64,000 nucleotides of DNA from Streptomyces sp. IMTB 2501 (GTDB lineage: Bacteria; Actinomycetota; Actinomycetes; Streptomycetales; Streptomycetaceae). Within the stretch, counting starts at the first letter, position 1; every line of letters begins with the position of its first letter. Positions 41,591 to 50,142 of the stretch are shown here, piece by piece. The stretch is taken from NCBI RefSeq assembly GCF_001953885.1, contig NZ_MQUS01000034.1:1-64000 (forward strand), written 5' to 3'. The notes under the pieces were generated by a model. It did no database searches. It was not told where the DNA came from and was given only the letters and a program-made list of their open reading frames with translations. A program made the translations under genes and the position numbers.

Positions 41591-44458
41591 TCAGTACGCC
41601 GGCATCGTGCGCGGACCCAGGTCGTCACGGGCGGGCGGCGGCGCGAGCCGTACCGTGGCGCTGAGGACGCTCACGCCGCGTCCGGCGACGACGACCGGCT
41701 CCAGGGTGACGGCGACCACCTCCGGGTGATCGTCGACCAGCCGGGACACCCGCAGCAGCAGCTCCTCCAGCGCCGGGGTGTCCACGGGGGTGGAGCCGCG
41801 CCAGCCGAACAGCAGCGGTGCGGTGCGGATCGACCGCACCAGTGAGGTCGCCTCCCGGTCGGTGACCGGGACCAACCGGTGCGCCATGTCTCCGAGCAGC
41901 TGCGAGGCGGCCCCGGCGAGCCCGAAGGACAGCACGGCCCCGGCGGCGGGGTCGATCACCGCGCGTACGACCGTGTCGACCCCCCTGGGCGCCATCCCCT
42001 GCACCACCGGCCGCAGGTCCTCCGGCGGCCCGAACAGCTCGGTCAACTCGGCGTATGCCCGGCGCAGTTGCTCCTCGTCCGCGAGATCCAGGCGTACGCC
42101 TCCGAGGTCGGCGCGGTGTCTGAGGTGCGGGGCGGTGGCCTTGAGGGCCACGGGGTAGCCGAGGGCGCGGGCGGCTTCGGCGGCGGTGTCGGGGGTGGGG
42201 GCGGGCAGCGCGCGCCGCACCGGGATGCCGTACTTGCCCAGCAGGTCGCAGGTCTCCGCGTCGGAGATCGTGAGCCCTTCCCCGCGCGCGAGCAGCTCAC
42301 CGATCAGCCGCGCGGCACCCTTCTCGTCGATGTCCTCGTACTCCGGCACCTTCCCCGGATCCATCGCCTCCCGCCGCCACTGCCCATACCGCACTGCTTC
42401 AGCGAGGGCCCGCACGGCCCGCTCGGCGGCGGGGTAGGCGGGGATGAGCCTGGCGCCTTCCTGGGGGGATCCGGGGGTGCCCTCGTGGGGTGCCGCGACC
42501 GCGGTGGGCAGTGGCTCCAGCGAGGACGAGCGTGGGGGACGGTGGGCACCGCCTGCAGTGCCGGGTGCCTTCTCGACGGCTTGTGGTGCCGTACTCGCCG
42601 CAGCCGACAATGCCTCCGCAAGCCCCCCGAGCTCCACATGCACCACCAGCACCGGCTTGCCGGGAACTGCGGCAGCCGCCGACCTGAGCGCTTCCGCCAG
42701 CTCCGCGTCCCCCGGCGACGCTTCCCCGATGGCAGGGATCGCGGCCACCACGACGGAGTCGTACGTGTCGTCGGCCAGAGCCCGCGCCAGCGCCCCGTGG
42801 AAGTCCTCCGCCGTCGCCCCGGTCGTCAGATCCAGCGGCCGCGCCGGCCGCAGCCCCTCCGCCAGACACCGGTCGTACGTCAGCGCGCCCAGCGACTCGG
42901 AGTTGCCGAGGATCGCCACCCTCGGCCCGGCGGGCAGCGGCTGGCGGGCGAGCAGCAGCCCCGCGTCGACCAGCTCGGTGATCGTGTCGACCCGGATCAC
43001 CCCGGCCTGCCGCAGCAGCGCGGAGACGGTGGCATGCGGCAGCCGGGTCGCCCGTACCGCGTGTCCCTGGGGAGCGGAACCGACGCCCTGCACCACGACC
43101 AGTGGTTTCGCCGCCGCCGTCCGCCGGGCGAGGCGGGTGAACTTGCGCGGGTTGCCGATGGATTCCAGATACATGAGGACGACGTCGGTCTCGGGGTCGT
43201 CGTACCAGTACTGGAGGACGTCGTTGCCGGAGACGTCCGCGCGGTTGCCGGCGGACACGAAGCTGGACACGCCGGTGACCCCGGTGACCCCTCCCCCGCG
43301 CCGGTGCAGCCGGGACAGCAGGGCGATGCCGATGGCGCCGGACTGGGCGAACATCCCGATCCGGCCGGGGCGGGGCATCTCCGGGGCCAGGGAGGCGTTC
43401 AGCCGCACGTCCGCCGAGGTGTTGATGATCCCGAAGGCGTTCGGGCCGATGATCCGCATGCCGTACGCGCGCGCCTGCTGCACGAGCGCCCGCTGCCGCT
43501 CACGCCCCTCGGGCCCGCTCTCGGCGTATCCGGCGGAGAGCACGACGAGCCCCTGCACCCCGTGTTCTCCGCACTCGGCGACCACACCGGGCACGTGCTC
43601 GGCCGGTACGGCGACGACGGCGAGGTCGACGGGGTCCTCGATGTCCCGCACGGACCGGTGGGCCGGCACCCCGTCGACCTCCTTGAGGTGCTCTGGGAAG
43701 GCCTTGTTCACGGCGTGCAGCCGGCCGCCGTAGCCGGCGCCCCGGATGTTGCCGAGGACGCTGCGGCCGACCCCGCCGGAGGCGCGGCCGACGCCGACGA
43801 CCGCCACGGAGCCGGGCGCGAGCAGCCGTCGTACCGAGCGGGCCTCGGCGCGCTGTTCCCGCGCGCGCTGCACGGCGAGGGAGCGGTCGGTGGGTTCGAG
43901 GTCGAACTCCAGCCGGACGACGCCGTCCTCGAAGCTGCGCTGCTGGGTGTAGCCGGCGTCCGTGAACACCTTGATCATCTTGGTGTTGGCGGGCAGCACC
44001 TCGGCGGCGAAGCGGCGGATGCCGCGCTCGCGGGCGACGGCCGCGACGTGTTCCAGCAGGGCGGAGGCGACCCCGCGGCCCTGGTGCGCGTCCTGCACCA
44101 GGAAGGCGACCTCGGCCTCGTCGGCGGGCGCGGAGGCGGGCATGCCGTCGGCGCCGATGCGGTCATAGCGTACGGTGGCGATGAACTCGCCGCCGATGGT
44201 GGCCGCGAGTCCCACCCGGTCCACAAAGTCGTGGTGCGTGAAGCGGTGGACGTCCTTGGCGGACAGGCGTGGGTACGGCGCGAAGAAGCGGTAGTACTTC
44301 GACTCGTCCGAGACCTGCTCGTAGAAGCTGACCAGGCGGTCGGCGTCATCAATGGTGATGGGCCGGATGCGCGCGGTACCTCCGTCGCGCAGCACCACGT
44401 CCGCCTCCCAGTGGGCGGGGTACTCGTGCCGGTCGTGCCGGTCCGCCGGGGTCTGCAT
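41591..44458 (-). CDS. GNAT acetyltransferase fused to ADP-forming acyl-CoA synthetase (Pat-like)
   Basis: 955 aa from ATG 44458. N-terminal GNAT domain about 30-180 (RIRPITIDDADRLVSFYEQV, VQDAHQGRGVASALLEHVA acetyl-CoA site), CoA-binding domain about 215-310 (GSVAVVGVGRASGGVGRSVL), succinyl-CoA-ligase-like flavodoxin domain (GRIGMFAQSGAIGIALLSR) and a C-terminal ATP-grasp domain (GEGLTISDAETCDLLGKYGI through the ADLGGVRLDL segment). This is the actinobacterial Pat architecture; protein lysine acetylation of acyl-CoA synthetases is the known activity of relatives. The synthetase part may be only regulatory. A low-complexity linker lies at about 42400-42620. Confidence 0.9.
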   Translation of the reverse strand: MQTPADRHDRHEYPAHWEADVVLRDGGTARIRPITIDDADRLVSFYEQVSDESKYYRFFAPYPRLSAKDVHRFTHHDFVDRVGLAATIGGEFIATVRYDRIGADGMPASAPADEAEVAFLVQDAHQGRGVASALLEHVAAVARERGIRRFAAEVLPANTKMIKVFTDAGYTQQRSFEDGVVRLEFDLEPTDRSLAVQRAREQRAEARSVRRLLAPGSVAVVGVGRASGGVGRSVLGNIRGAGYGGRLHAVNKAFPEHLKEVDGVPAHRSVRDIEDPVDLAVVAVPAEHVPGVVAECGEHGVQGLVVLSAGYAESGPEGRERQRALVQQARAYGMRIIGPNAFGIINTSADVRLNASLAPEMPRPGRIGMFAQSGAIGIALLSRLHRRGGGVTGVTGVSSFVSAGNRADVSGNDVLQYWYDDPETDVVLMYLESIGNPRKFTRLARRTAAAKPLVVVQGVGSAPQGHAVRATRLPHATVSALLRQAGVIRVDTITELVDAGLLLARQPLPAGPRVAILGNSESLGALTYDRCLAEGLRPARPLDLTTGATAEDFHGALARALADDTYDSVVVAAIPAIGEASPGDAELAEALRSAAAAVPGKPVLVVHVELGGLAEALSAAASTAPQAVEKAPGTAGGAHRPPRSSSLEPLPTAVAAPHEGTPGSPQEGARLIPAYPAAERAVRALAEAVRYGQWRREAMDPGKVPEYEDIDEKGAARLIGELLARGEGLTISDAETCDLLGKYGIPVRRALPAPTPDTAAEAARALGYPVALKATAPHLRHRADLGGVRLDLADEEQLRRAYAELTELFGPPEDLRPVVQGMAPRGVDTVVRAVIDPAAGAVLSFGLAGAASQLLGDMAHRLVPVTDREATSLVRSIRTAPLLFGWRGSTPVDTPALEELLLRVSRLVDDHPEVVAVTLEPVVVAGRGVSVLSATVRLAPPPARDDLGPRTMPAY

Positions 44459-44595
44459 GGGCCCCAGAGTACGGCTCGCGTCCGACAACGGCGCGGGGCA
44501 GTCTGTGGAGGACGGAAGTCGGATCGAGGCCGCGGTCCGACGACACTCCGGGACAGGACGAAGGTCCGATCCGGGCATGCTTCACGATATGGGAA

Positions 44596-44611
44596 ACTGG
44601 TCTAGACAACC
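44596..44611. promoter_or_regulatory. DasR-type operator (dre) upstream of ptsH
   Basis: ACTGGTCTAGACAACC matches the DasR consensus (A-C/G-TGGTCTAGACCA-G/C-T) at nearly all positions, 24 bp before the HPr start. DasR, the N-acetylglucosamine-responsive repressor, controls pts genes in Streptomyces. Confidence 0.85.
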
Positions 44612-44635
44612 CTGAAGAGTGAAGGGCAGCAACAC

Positions 44636-44917
44636 ATGGCTGAGCGCCGCGTCAACGTCGGCTGGGCCGAGGGCCTCCACGCCCGTCCCGCCTCCATCTT
44701 CGTCCGAGCCGCCACGGCCGCAGGCGTCCCGGTGACGATCGCCAAGGCCGACGGGAACCCCGTCAACGCGGCCTCCATGCTGGCCGTCCTGGGCCTGGGC
44801 GCCCAGGGTGGCGAGGAGATCGTCCTCGCCTCCGACGCCGACGGCGCGGACGCCGCCCTGGACCGTCTGGCGAAGCTGGTCGCCGAGGGCCTCGAGGAAC
44901 TGCCCGAGACGGTCTGA
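44636..44917 (+). CDS. ptsH: HPr phosphocarrier protein of the PTS
   Basis: 93 aa from ATG 44636. Phosphorylated His15 lies in GLHARPAS; NAASMLAVLGLG holds the Ser site region. Receives phosphate from PEP via enzyme I and passes it to enzyme IIA. Expected DasR repression through the site at 44596-44611. Closed by a strong terminator. Confidence 0.96.
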   Translation: MAERRVNVGWAEGLHARPASIFVRAATAAGVPVTIAKADGNPVNAASMLAVLGLGAQGGEEIVLASDADGADAALDRLAKLVAEGLEELPETV

Positions 44918-44938
44918 GCGCAGGCGCACAGATATGCC

Positions 44939-44973
44939 GGAACCGCGTCGCCCTTTTCGGGCGGCGCGGTTCC
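44939..44973. terminator. Terminator after ptsH
   Basis: 15-bp stem with one G-T pair (GGAACCGCGTCGCCC at 44939-44953 with 44959-44973) and a 5-nt TTTTC loop; convergent with the GntR gene. Confidence 0.85.
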
Positions 44974-45066
44974 GCGTTTCCGAGCCCATTGCACGCACAC
45001 CGGAATTAGGGCAACGGGAAATACGCCGCGCCGAATAACTCCACTTCTTTGTATACGGCGCCCGTG

Positions 45067-45753
45067 TTAATGCCGAAGGCCCGACATGTTTACGGCGTGT
45101 TGCGAAGTCCTCACACGCTCGGCGGCCTCGGCGAATCGCAGCCGGTGCGCGCCCGTCGCGCGCTCGGTGTGCAGCGCCGTGACCGCCCGCGCGCGCTCGC
45201 CGTCGCCGCGCGCCACCGCGTCGACGATGACGCCGTGCTCCGCCCAGGACTCCACCGGGCTCGGCGACGCATCCACCGTGTACATCCAGGCGATCTTGTG
45301 GCGCAGCTGGGTGAGCATCGCGGTCAGCGCGGGGCTGCAGGAGGCCTGGGCGAGCGTCTCGTGGAACCAGCCGCCGAGTGAGCGCAGATCCTCGCTGTGT
45401 CCCCGCCTGGCCCGCTCCTGGCCCAGCCTGACCAGCCCACGCAGCACCTTGAGATGGGCCTCGGTGCGCCGCTGCGCGGCCCGGGCGGCCCCGAGCGGCT
45501 CCAGGAGCATGCGCATGTCCAGCAGGTCGGCGGCCTCCTGCTCGGTCGGCTCGGCCACGCACGCGCCCGCGTGCCGGCGGGTCACCACGAAGCCCTCGGC
45601 CTCCAGGGTGCGCAGGGCCTCACGGACGGGGACGCGCGAGACGCCGTAGCGGCGGGCCAGGACTTCCTCGGTGAGGCGGCCGCCGCGCGCGTGGACACCG
45701 GCGACGATGTCGTCCCGGATCGCCGTGCACACCGAGTGCGCCGGAATACGCAT
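45067..45753 (-). CDS. GntR-family transcriptional regulator (FadR subfamily)
   Basis: 228 aa from ATG 45753 (GGAGG 6 nt upstream). Winged helix-turn-helix AIRDDIVAGVHARGGRLTEEVLARRYGVSRVPVREAL (GntR signature core VSRVPVREALRTLEAEGF) and an all-helical FCD effector domain (RMLLEPLGAARAAQ, GGWFHETLAQAS, MYTVDASPSPVESWAEH with metal-binding His). Ligand unknown. It is convergent with ptsH. Confidence 0.92.
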   Translation of the reverse strand: MRIPAHSVCTAIRDDIVAGVHARGGRLTEEVLARRYGVSRVPVREALRTLEAEGFVVTRRHAGACVAEPTEQEAADLLDMRMLLEPLGAARAAQRRTEAHLKVLRGLVRLGQERARRGHSEDLRSLGGWFHETLAQASCSPALTAMLTQLRHKIAWMYTVDASPSPVESWAEHGVIVDAVARGDGERARAVTALHTERATGAHRLRFAEAAERVRTSQHAVNMSGLRH

Positions 45754-45905
45754 GACCGACCTCCGCCTTAATCCCCGTGAAACGTCGACGATGGACGCCT
45801 GTTCCGTGACTCTATTCCAATGAGCCGGAATTTCCGACGGCGGGTCGGATTCCATGGATATTTTTTGGTCAGCGAGTACGGTCTGCACCGCGCAAAACGC
45901 CGAAA

Positions 45906-45928
45906 GCCCCGGCTCGGTGAGCCGGGGC
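45906..45928 (-). terminator. Terminator after the M23 peptidase gene
   Basis: GCCCCGGCTC at 45906-45915 pairs with GAGCCGGGGC at 45919-45928; 3-nt loop. Confidence 0.75.
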
Positions 45929-45952
45929 CGCGGATACCGCGTGCGCGGAGGG

Positions 45953-46708
45953 TCAGACGTTCACGCCGTGCTCGCGGAGGTAGGCGACGGGGTCCACGTC
46001 CGAGCCGTAGTCGGGGGTCGTACGGGCCTCGAAGTGGAGGTGCGGGCCGGTGACGTTGCCGGTCGCGCCGGACAGGGCGATCTGCTGGCCCGGGGTGACC
46101 TGCTGGCCGACCGAGACGCCTATGGACGACAGATGGCCGTACTGGGTGTACATGCCGTCGGCCATCCGGATCACGATCTGGTTGCCGTACGCCCCGCCCC
46201 AGCCGGTGGAGACGACGGTGCCGGAGCCCACCGCGTGGACAGGCGTGCCGCTGGCCGCGTGGAAGTCGATGCCGGTGTGCGAGCCCGAGGACCACAGGGA
46301 GCTGCTGGCCTTGTAGCCCGTGGAGACGTAGGAGTCGGCTATCGGGGCGACGAACGTGTTCAGCCGCTTGCGCTCGGCCTCGCGGGCGGCGCGGGCCTGG
46401 GCTTCGCGCTCCTGCTTGGCCTTCTCCGCCGCCGCCTTGGCCGCGGCCGCCTCGGCCGCCTTCCGCTCGGCGGCCTGCTTCTGGGCGGTGGCCTGCTCGT
46501 CGATGTGCTCGGCGATGTCGTCGCCGACGGTGATCACCGGGGTGAGGCCGGTCTGCTCGACGGAGTTCTGGGCGGCGGGCGCCGGGGCGGCCGCGAGGGT
46601 GCCGATGACACCAGTGGTCGTGAGGGCCGCGATGCCGGCCGCCTGAGCGGTGGTGCGCTTGACCCGGCCGGGCTTGCGATGCTTCCCGGTGGCGCACATG
46701 AACGCCAT
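45953..46708 (-). CDS. Secreted M23-family cell-wall endopeptidase
   Basis: 251 aa from ATG 46708. N-terminal signal region (TTAQAAGIAALTTTGVIGTL), a long Ala/Glu/Lys/Arg coiled coil (about 65-115), and a C-terminal M23 domain with zinc ligands in SHTGIDFHA and HLHFEAR. Cleaves peptidoglycan peptide bridges; the coiled coil resembles regulators of division-linked lysis. A ydaO riboswitch occupies its leader, so expression should fall when c-di-AMP is high, as known for the rpfA-type genes. Confidence 0.92.
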   Translation of the reverse strand: MAFMCATGKHRKPGRVKRTTAQAAGIAALTTTGVIGTLAAAPAPAAQNSVEQTGLTPVITVGDDIAEHIDEQATAQKQAAERKAAEAAAAKAAAEKAKQEREAQARAAREAERKRLNTFVAPIADSYVSTGYKASSSLWSSGSHTGIDFHAASGTPVHAVGSGTVVSTGWGGAYGNQIVIRMADGMYTQYGHLSSIGVSVGQQVTPGQQIALSGATGNVTGPHLHFEARTTPDYGSDVDPVAYLREHGVNV

Positions 46709-46734
46709 GAAGTGGCTGGTCCTTTCCTTCCTTC

Positions 46735-46880
46735 TCGCCTACCGGGTTAGCTGACGGGTTCGGAGCAGGAAGGTCTCCTACGGGCCCCCTCGCTGCCGCG
46801 CGGGCGCCCGATTCACCCCAGGGACGGTGGGTCCCCGGCTCCCCTGGCTCGCGCCGTACGGGGACTCGGCGATGACTGTC
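46735..46880 (-). promoter_or_regulatory. ydaO/yuaA (cyclic di-AMP) riboswitch
   Basis: Reading the reverse strand, the ordered conserved blocks are TCGCCGAGTCCCCG, GCCGGGGACCCA, GGGGTGAATC, ACCTTCCTGCTCCGAACCCG and CAGCTAACCCGGTAGGCG, ending about 27 nt before the M23 start. This is the Streptomyces ydaO consensus as I remember it. The class senses c-di-AMP and shuts off wall-hydrolase genes. Confidence 0.9.
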
Positions 46881-47044
46881 CGGTGCCGCGGGTGCGGCGC
46901 ACTGCCTGACGAACAGCCCGGTCGACGCTACGGAAGCCCTCTTTCCAATCCCAAACGGATCCGGGCTTTTGTAGCGCATCCCACAGGGCAGACAGGCAAC
47001 CTCCGGAGCAAATCGGGCATCTGGGGAAGCGAGTGGAACAACAG

Positions 47045-47076
47045 GGGCCCTGACGACCCGTAGGTCGTCAGGGCCC
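47045..47076 (-). terminator. Terminator of the M16 peptidase operon
   Basis: 14-bp perfect stem (GGGCCCTGACGACC at 47045-47058 with 47063-47076), 4-nt loop, 16 bp after the stop codon. Confidence 0.85.
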
Positions 47077-47092
47077 TCACGCGCGCGTGCCG

Positions 47093-48481
47093 CTACTCGG
47101 CCGCCACCACGGTCACTTCGCCGATACCGAGCGCCTCCACCGGCGCCTTGATCTGGGCGGCGTCACCGACGAGGACGGTCACGAGCCGGTTCACCGGGAA
47201 GGCGTTGACGACGGCCGCCGTGGCCTCCACCGTGCCCGTCGCCGCCAGCTGCTGATACAGCGTCGCCTGGAAGTCGTCGGGGAGGTGCTGCTCGACCTGG
47301 TCGGCCAGCGTGCTCGCCACGGCCGCCGCGGTCTCGTACTTCAGCGGCGCCACCCCGACGAGGTTCTGCACGGCCACGTCCCGCTCGGCGTCGGTCAGGC
47401 CGTCCGCGGCGAGGGTGCGCAGCACCTTCCACAGGTCGTCCAGCGCCGGGCCGGTGTTGGGGGTGTCCACGGAGCCGCTGATGGCGAGCATCGAGGCGCC
47501 GGTGCTGTCCGGGGCGGAGCGGAGGACCTGCCCGAACGCGCGCACACCGTAGGTGTAGCCCTTCTCCTCGCGCAGGACGCGGTCCAGGCGGGAGGTGAGG
47601 GTGCCGCCGAGGCAGTAGGTGCCGAGCACCTGGGCGGGCCACACCCGGTCGTGCCGGTCGGGGCCGACACGGCCGATGAGCAGCTGCGTCTGGACGGCGC
47701 CGGGACGGTCCACGATGACCACGCGCCCGGTGTCGTCGGCGGTGACCGGCGGCACGGGCCGCGGCTCGCCCTGGGTGCCGCTCCAGGCACCCAGGGTGTC
47801 GCCGAGCAGGGCGTCCAGGTCGATCCCGGTGAGATCGCCGACCACGACCGCGGTGCCCGTGGCGGGGCGTACATGCCGGTCGTAGAAGGCGCGTACGGCG
47901 GCGGCGTCGATCTTCTCGACCGTGTCCTCGGTGCCCTGGCGCGGGCGGGACATCCGCGAGGTCACCGGGAACAGCTCCTTGGACAGTTCCTTGGCGGCGC
48001 GGCGGGAGGGGTTGGCCAGCTCGTGCGGGATCTCGTCCAGGCGGTTGCGGACCAGCCGCTCGACCTCGCTCTCGGCGAACGCGGGCGCGCGCAGCGCGTC
48101 GGCGAGCAGGCCGAGGCCCTTGGCCAGCCGGGAGGCCGGGACCTCCAGGCTGAGCCGGACGCCGGGGTGGTCTGCGTGCGCGTCCAGCGTGGCGCCCGCG
48201 CGCTCCAGCTCGGCGGCGAACTCCTCGGCGGAGTGCTTGTCGGTGCCCTCGGAGAAGGCCCGCGCCATGATCGTCGCGACGCCGTCCAGGCCGGCTGGCT
48301 CGGCGTCCAGGGGCGCGTCCAGCAGCACCTCGACGGCGACGACCTGCTGACCGGGGCGGTGGCAGCGCAGCACCGTCAGGCCGTTGTCGAGAGCGGTGCG
48401 CTCGGGGGCCGGGAACGCCCACGGCTTGGCCTCGCCGGGCTGCGGCTGGGGGTGGAAGTCCATGGTGGCGAGCTCGGTCAC
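47093..48481 (-). CDS. M16-family peptidase, non-catalytic partner
   Basis: 462 aa from GTG 48481, overlapping the preceding stop by 4 nt. Has the M16 fold (NGLTVLRCHRPGQQVVAVEVLL, LVGVAPLKYETAAAV, GYTYGVRAFG, the Arg-Tyr pair region) but no HxxEH zinc motif where the partner has one. In two-subunit M16B enzymes this subunit completes the substrate chamber. The GTGA coupling to the catalytic subunit supports a heterodimer. Confidence 0.92.
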   Translation of the reverse strand: MTELATMDFHPQPQPGEAKPWAFPAPERTALDNGLTVLRCHRPGQQVVAVEVLLDAPLDAEPAGLDGVATIMARAFSEGTDKHSAEEFAAELERAGATLDAHADHPGVRLSLEVPASRLAKGLGLLADALRAPAFAESEVERLVRNRLDEIPHELANPSRRAAKELSKELFPVTSRMSRPRQGTEDTVEKIDAAAVRAFYDRHVRPATGTAVVVGDLTGIDLDALLGDTLGAWSGTQGEPRPVPPVTADDTGRVVIVDRPGAVQTQLLIGRVGPDRHDRVWPAQVLGTYCLGGTLTSRLDRVLREEKGYTYGVRAFGQVLRSAPDSTGASMLAISGSVDTPNTGPALDDLWKVLRTLAADGLTDAERDVAVQNLVGVAPLKYETAAAVASTLADQVEQHLPDDFQATLYQQLAATGTVEATAAVVNAFPVNRLVTVLVGDAAQIKAPVEALGIGEVTVVAAE

Positions 48482-49881
48482 TTGGCCGTCTCCTCGTTCT
48501 CGTTGGCAGCCTCTACGGTCGCTTCCTGCTCCGGGTCCTCACCGCGGCCCGCTTCCTCGGTGTGCTCGGCGGAATCGGCGGACAGCGGCTCGTAGACGAG
48601 GACCGCGCGGTTGTCGGGGCGCAGGCGGGCCTTGGCGACCTCCTGGACCTCCTCGGGGGTCACCTCCAGGACGCGCTTGACGGCGGTCAGGGCGAGCTGC
48701 GGGTCACCGAACAGGACGGCGAACCGGCACAGTTCGTCGGCGCGGCCGGCGACCGTGCCGAGCCGGTCCAGCCACTCGCGCTCCAACTGGGCCTGGGCGC
48801 GCTCCATTTCCTCGGGCGTGGGGCCCTCTTCCGCGAACCGGGCCAGCTCCTCGTCGATGGCGGCCTCGATGACCGGCACCTCGACGTCCCCGGAGGTCTT
48901 CACGTCCAGCCAGCCCATCGAGGGCGCGCCGGCCAGACGCAGCAGGCCGAAGCCGGCCGCGACGGCCGTACGGTCGCGGCGCACCAGCCGGTTGTACAGC
49001 CGGGAGGACTCACCGCCGCCGAGGACGGTCAGGGCCAGGTCGGCCGCGTCGCACGCGCGCGTGCCGTCCTGCGGGAGCCGGTAGGCGGCCATCAGGGCGC
49101 GCGCCGGGACCTCCTCGACGACGACCTCACGCTTCTGCTCGCCGATGACGTCCGGCAGGGAGCCGTCGCGCGGCTCGGGCTTGCCGTCGTGGGACGCGAT
49201 CGACCCGAAGTACTTCTCGATCCAGGCGAGGGTCTGCACGGAGTCGATGTCGCCGACCACGGAGAGCACCGCGTTGTTCGGCGCGTAGTAGGTGCGGAAG
49301 AACTGGCGGGCGTCCTCCAGGGTGGCCGCGTCCAGGTCCGCCATCGAGCCGATCGGCGTGTGGTGGTAGGGGTGGCCCTGCGGGTACGACAGTGCGGTCA
49401 GCTTCTCGAAGGCGGTGCCGTAGGGGACGTTGTCGTAGCGCTGGCGGCGTTCGTTCTTGACGACGTCCCGCTGGTTCTCCATGGACTCGTCGTCCAGGGC
49501 GGCCAGCAGCGAGCCCATGCGGTCGGCCTCCAGCCAGAGGGCGAGCTCCAGCTGGTGGGCGGGCATGGTCTCGAAGTAGTTGGTGCGCTCGAAGCTGGTG
49601 GTGCCGTTGAGCGAGCCACCCGCGCCCTGCACCAGCTCGAAGTGGCCGTTGCCGTTGACCTGCGCCGAGCCCTGGAACATCAAGTGCTCGAAAAGGTGAG
49701 CCAGGCCGGTACGTCCCTTGACTTCGTGGCGGGAGCCGACGTCGTACCAGAGGCAGACCGCCGCCACCGGGGTCAGGTGGTCCTCGGAGAGCACCACGCG
49801 CAGACCGTTGGCCAGGCGGTGCTCGGTCGCTGTCAGGCCCCCGGAGCCTGCCTCGGCTGTGGTCGTGTGACCCATGGGCAT
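48478..49881 (-). CDS. M16-family zinc peptidase, catalytic subunit
   Basis: 467 aa from ATG 49881 (GAAGGGA 6 nt upstream; ATG 49875 also in frame). The inverted zinc site is H62-LFE-H66 in GLAHLFEHLMFQG with a downstream Glu in the ENQRDVVKNE helix. The chamber-closing second domain has VVGDIDSVQTLAWIEKYFG. C-terminal tail is acidic. No signal peptide, so cytosolic processing of peptides is likely. Confidence 0.93.
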   Translation of the reverse strand: MPMGHTTTAEAGSGGLTATEHRLANGLRVVLSEDHLTPVAAVCLWYDVGSRHEVKGRTGLAHLFEHLMFQGSAQVNGNGHFELVQGAGGSLNGTTSFERTNYFETMPAHQLELALWLEADRMGSLLAALDDESMENQRDVVKNERRQRYDNVPYGTAFEKLTALSYPQGHPYHHTPIGSMADLDAATLEDARQFFRTYYAPNNAVLSVVGDIDSVQTLAWIEKYFGSIASHDGKPEPRDGSLPDVIGEQKREVVVEEVPARALMAAYRLPQDGTRACDAADLALTVLGGGESSRLYNRLVRRDRTAVAAGFGLLRLAGAPSMGWLDVKTSGDVEVPVIEAAIDEELARFAEEGPTPEEMERAQAQLEREWLDRLGTVAGRADELCRFAVLFGDPQLALTAVKRVLEVTPEEVQEVAKARLRPDNRAVLVYEPLSADSAEHTEEAGRGEDPEQEATVEAANENEETAK

Positions 49882-50142
49882 GTACGTCCCTTCGCGAGCG
49901 GAGGCGGTTGTGCAAACCGCGGTTTTCCTGCCGTTCCTGCCACTGTATGCAACGTGCGGGGGGCCTCGGCGAAGTTCCCGCGGGACGTACGCCCACAGCG
50001 GATCCCGTAGCCTGCCCCGAACCCGCCCGGGGGTGCCGGGAAGCCCGCCGGGACCGGGTCGTGGCACGGGTTGTCAGTGCCTCGGTCCACAATGGTCCGC
50101 GTCAGATCCATCAAACGCTTCAGTAGCAAGGAGCCGGCAGCG

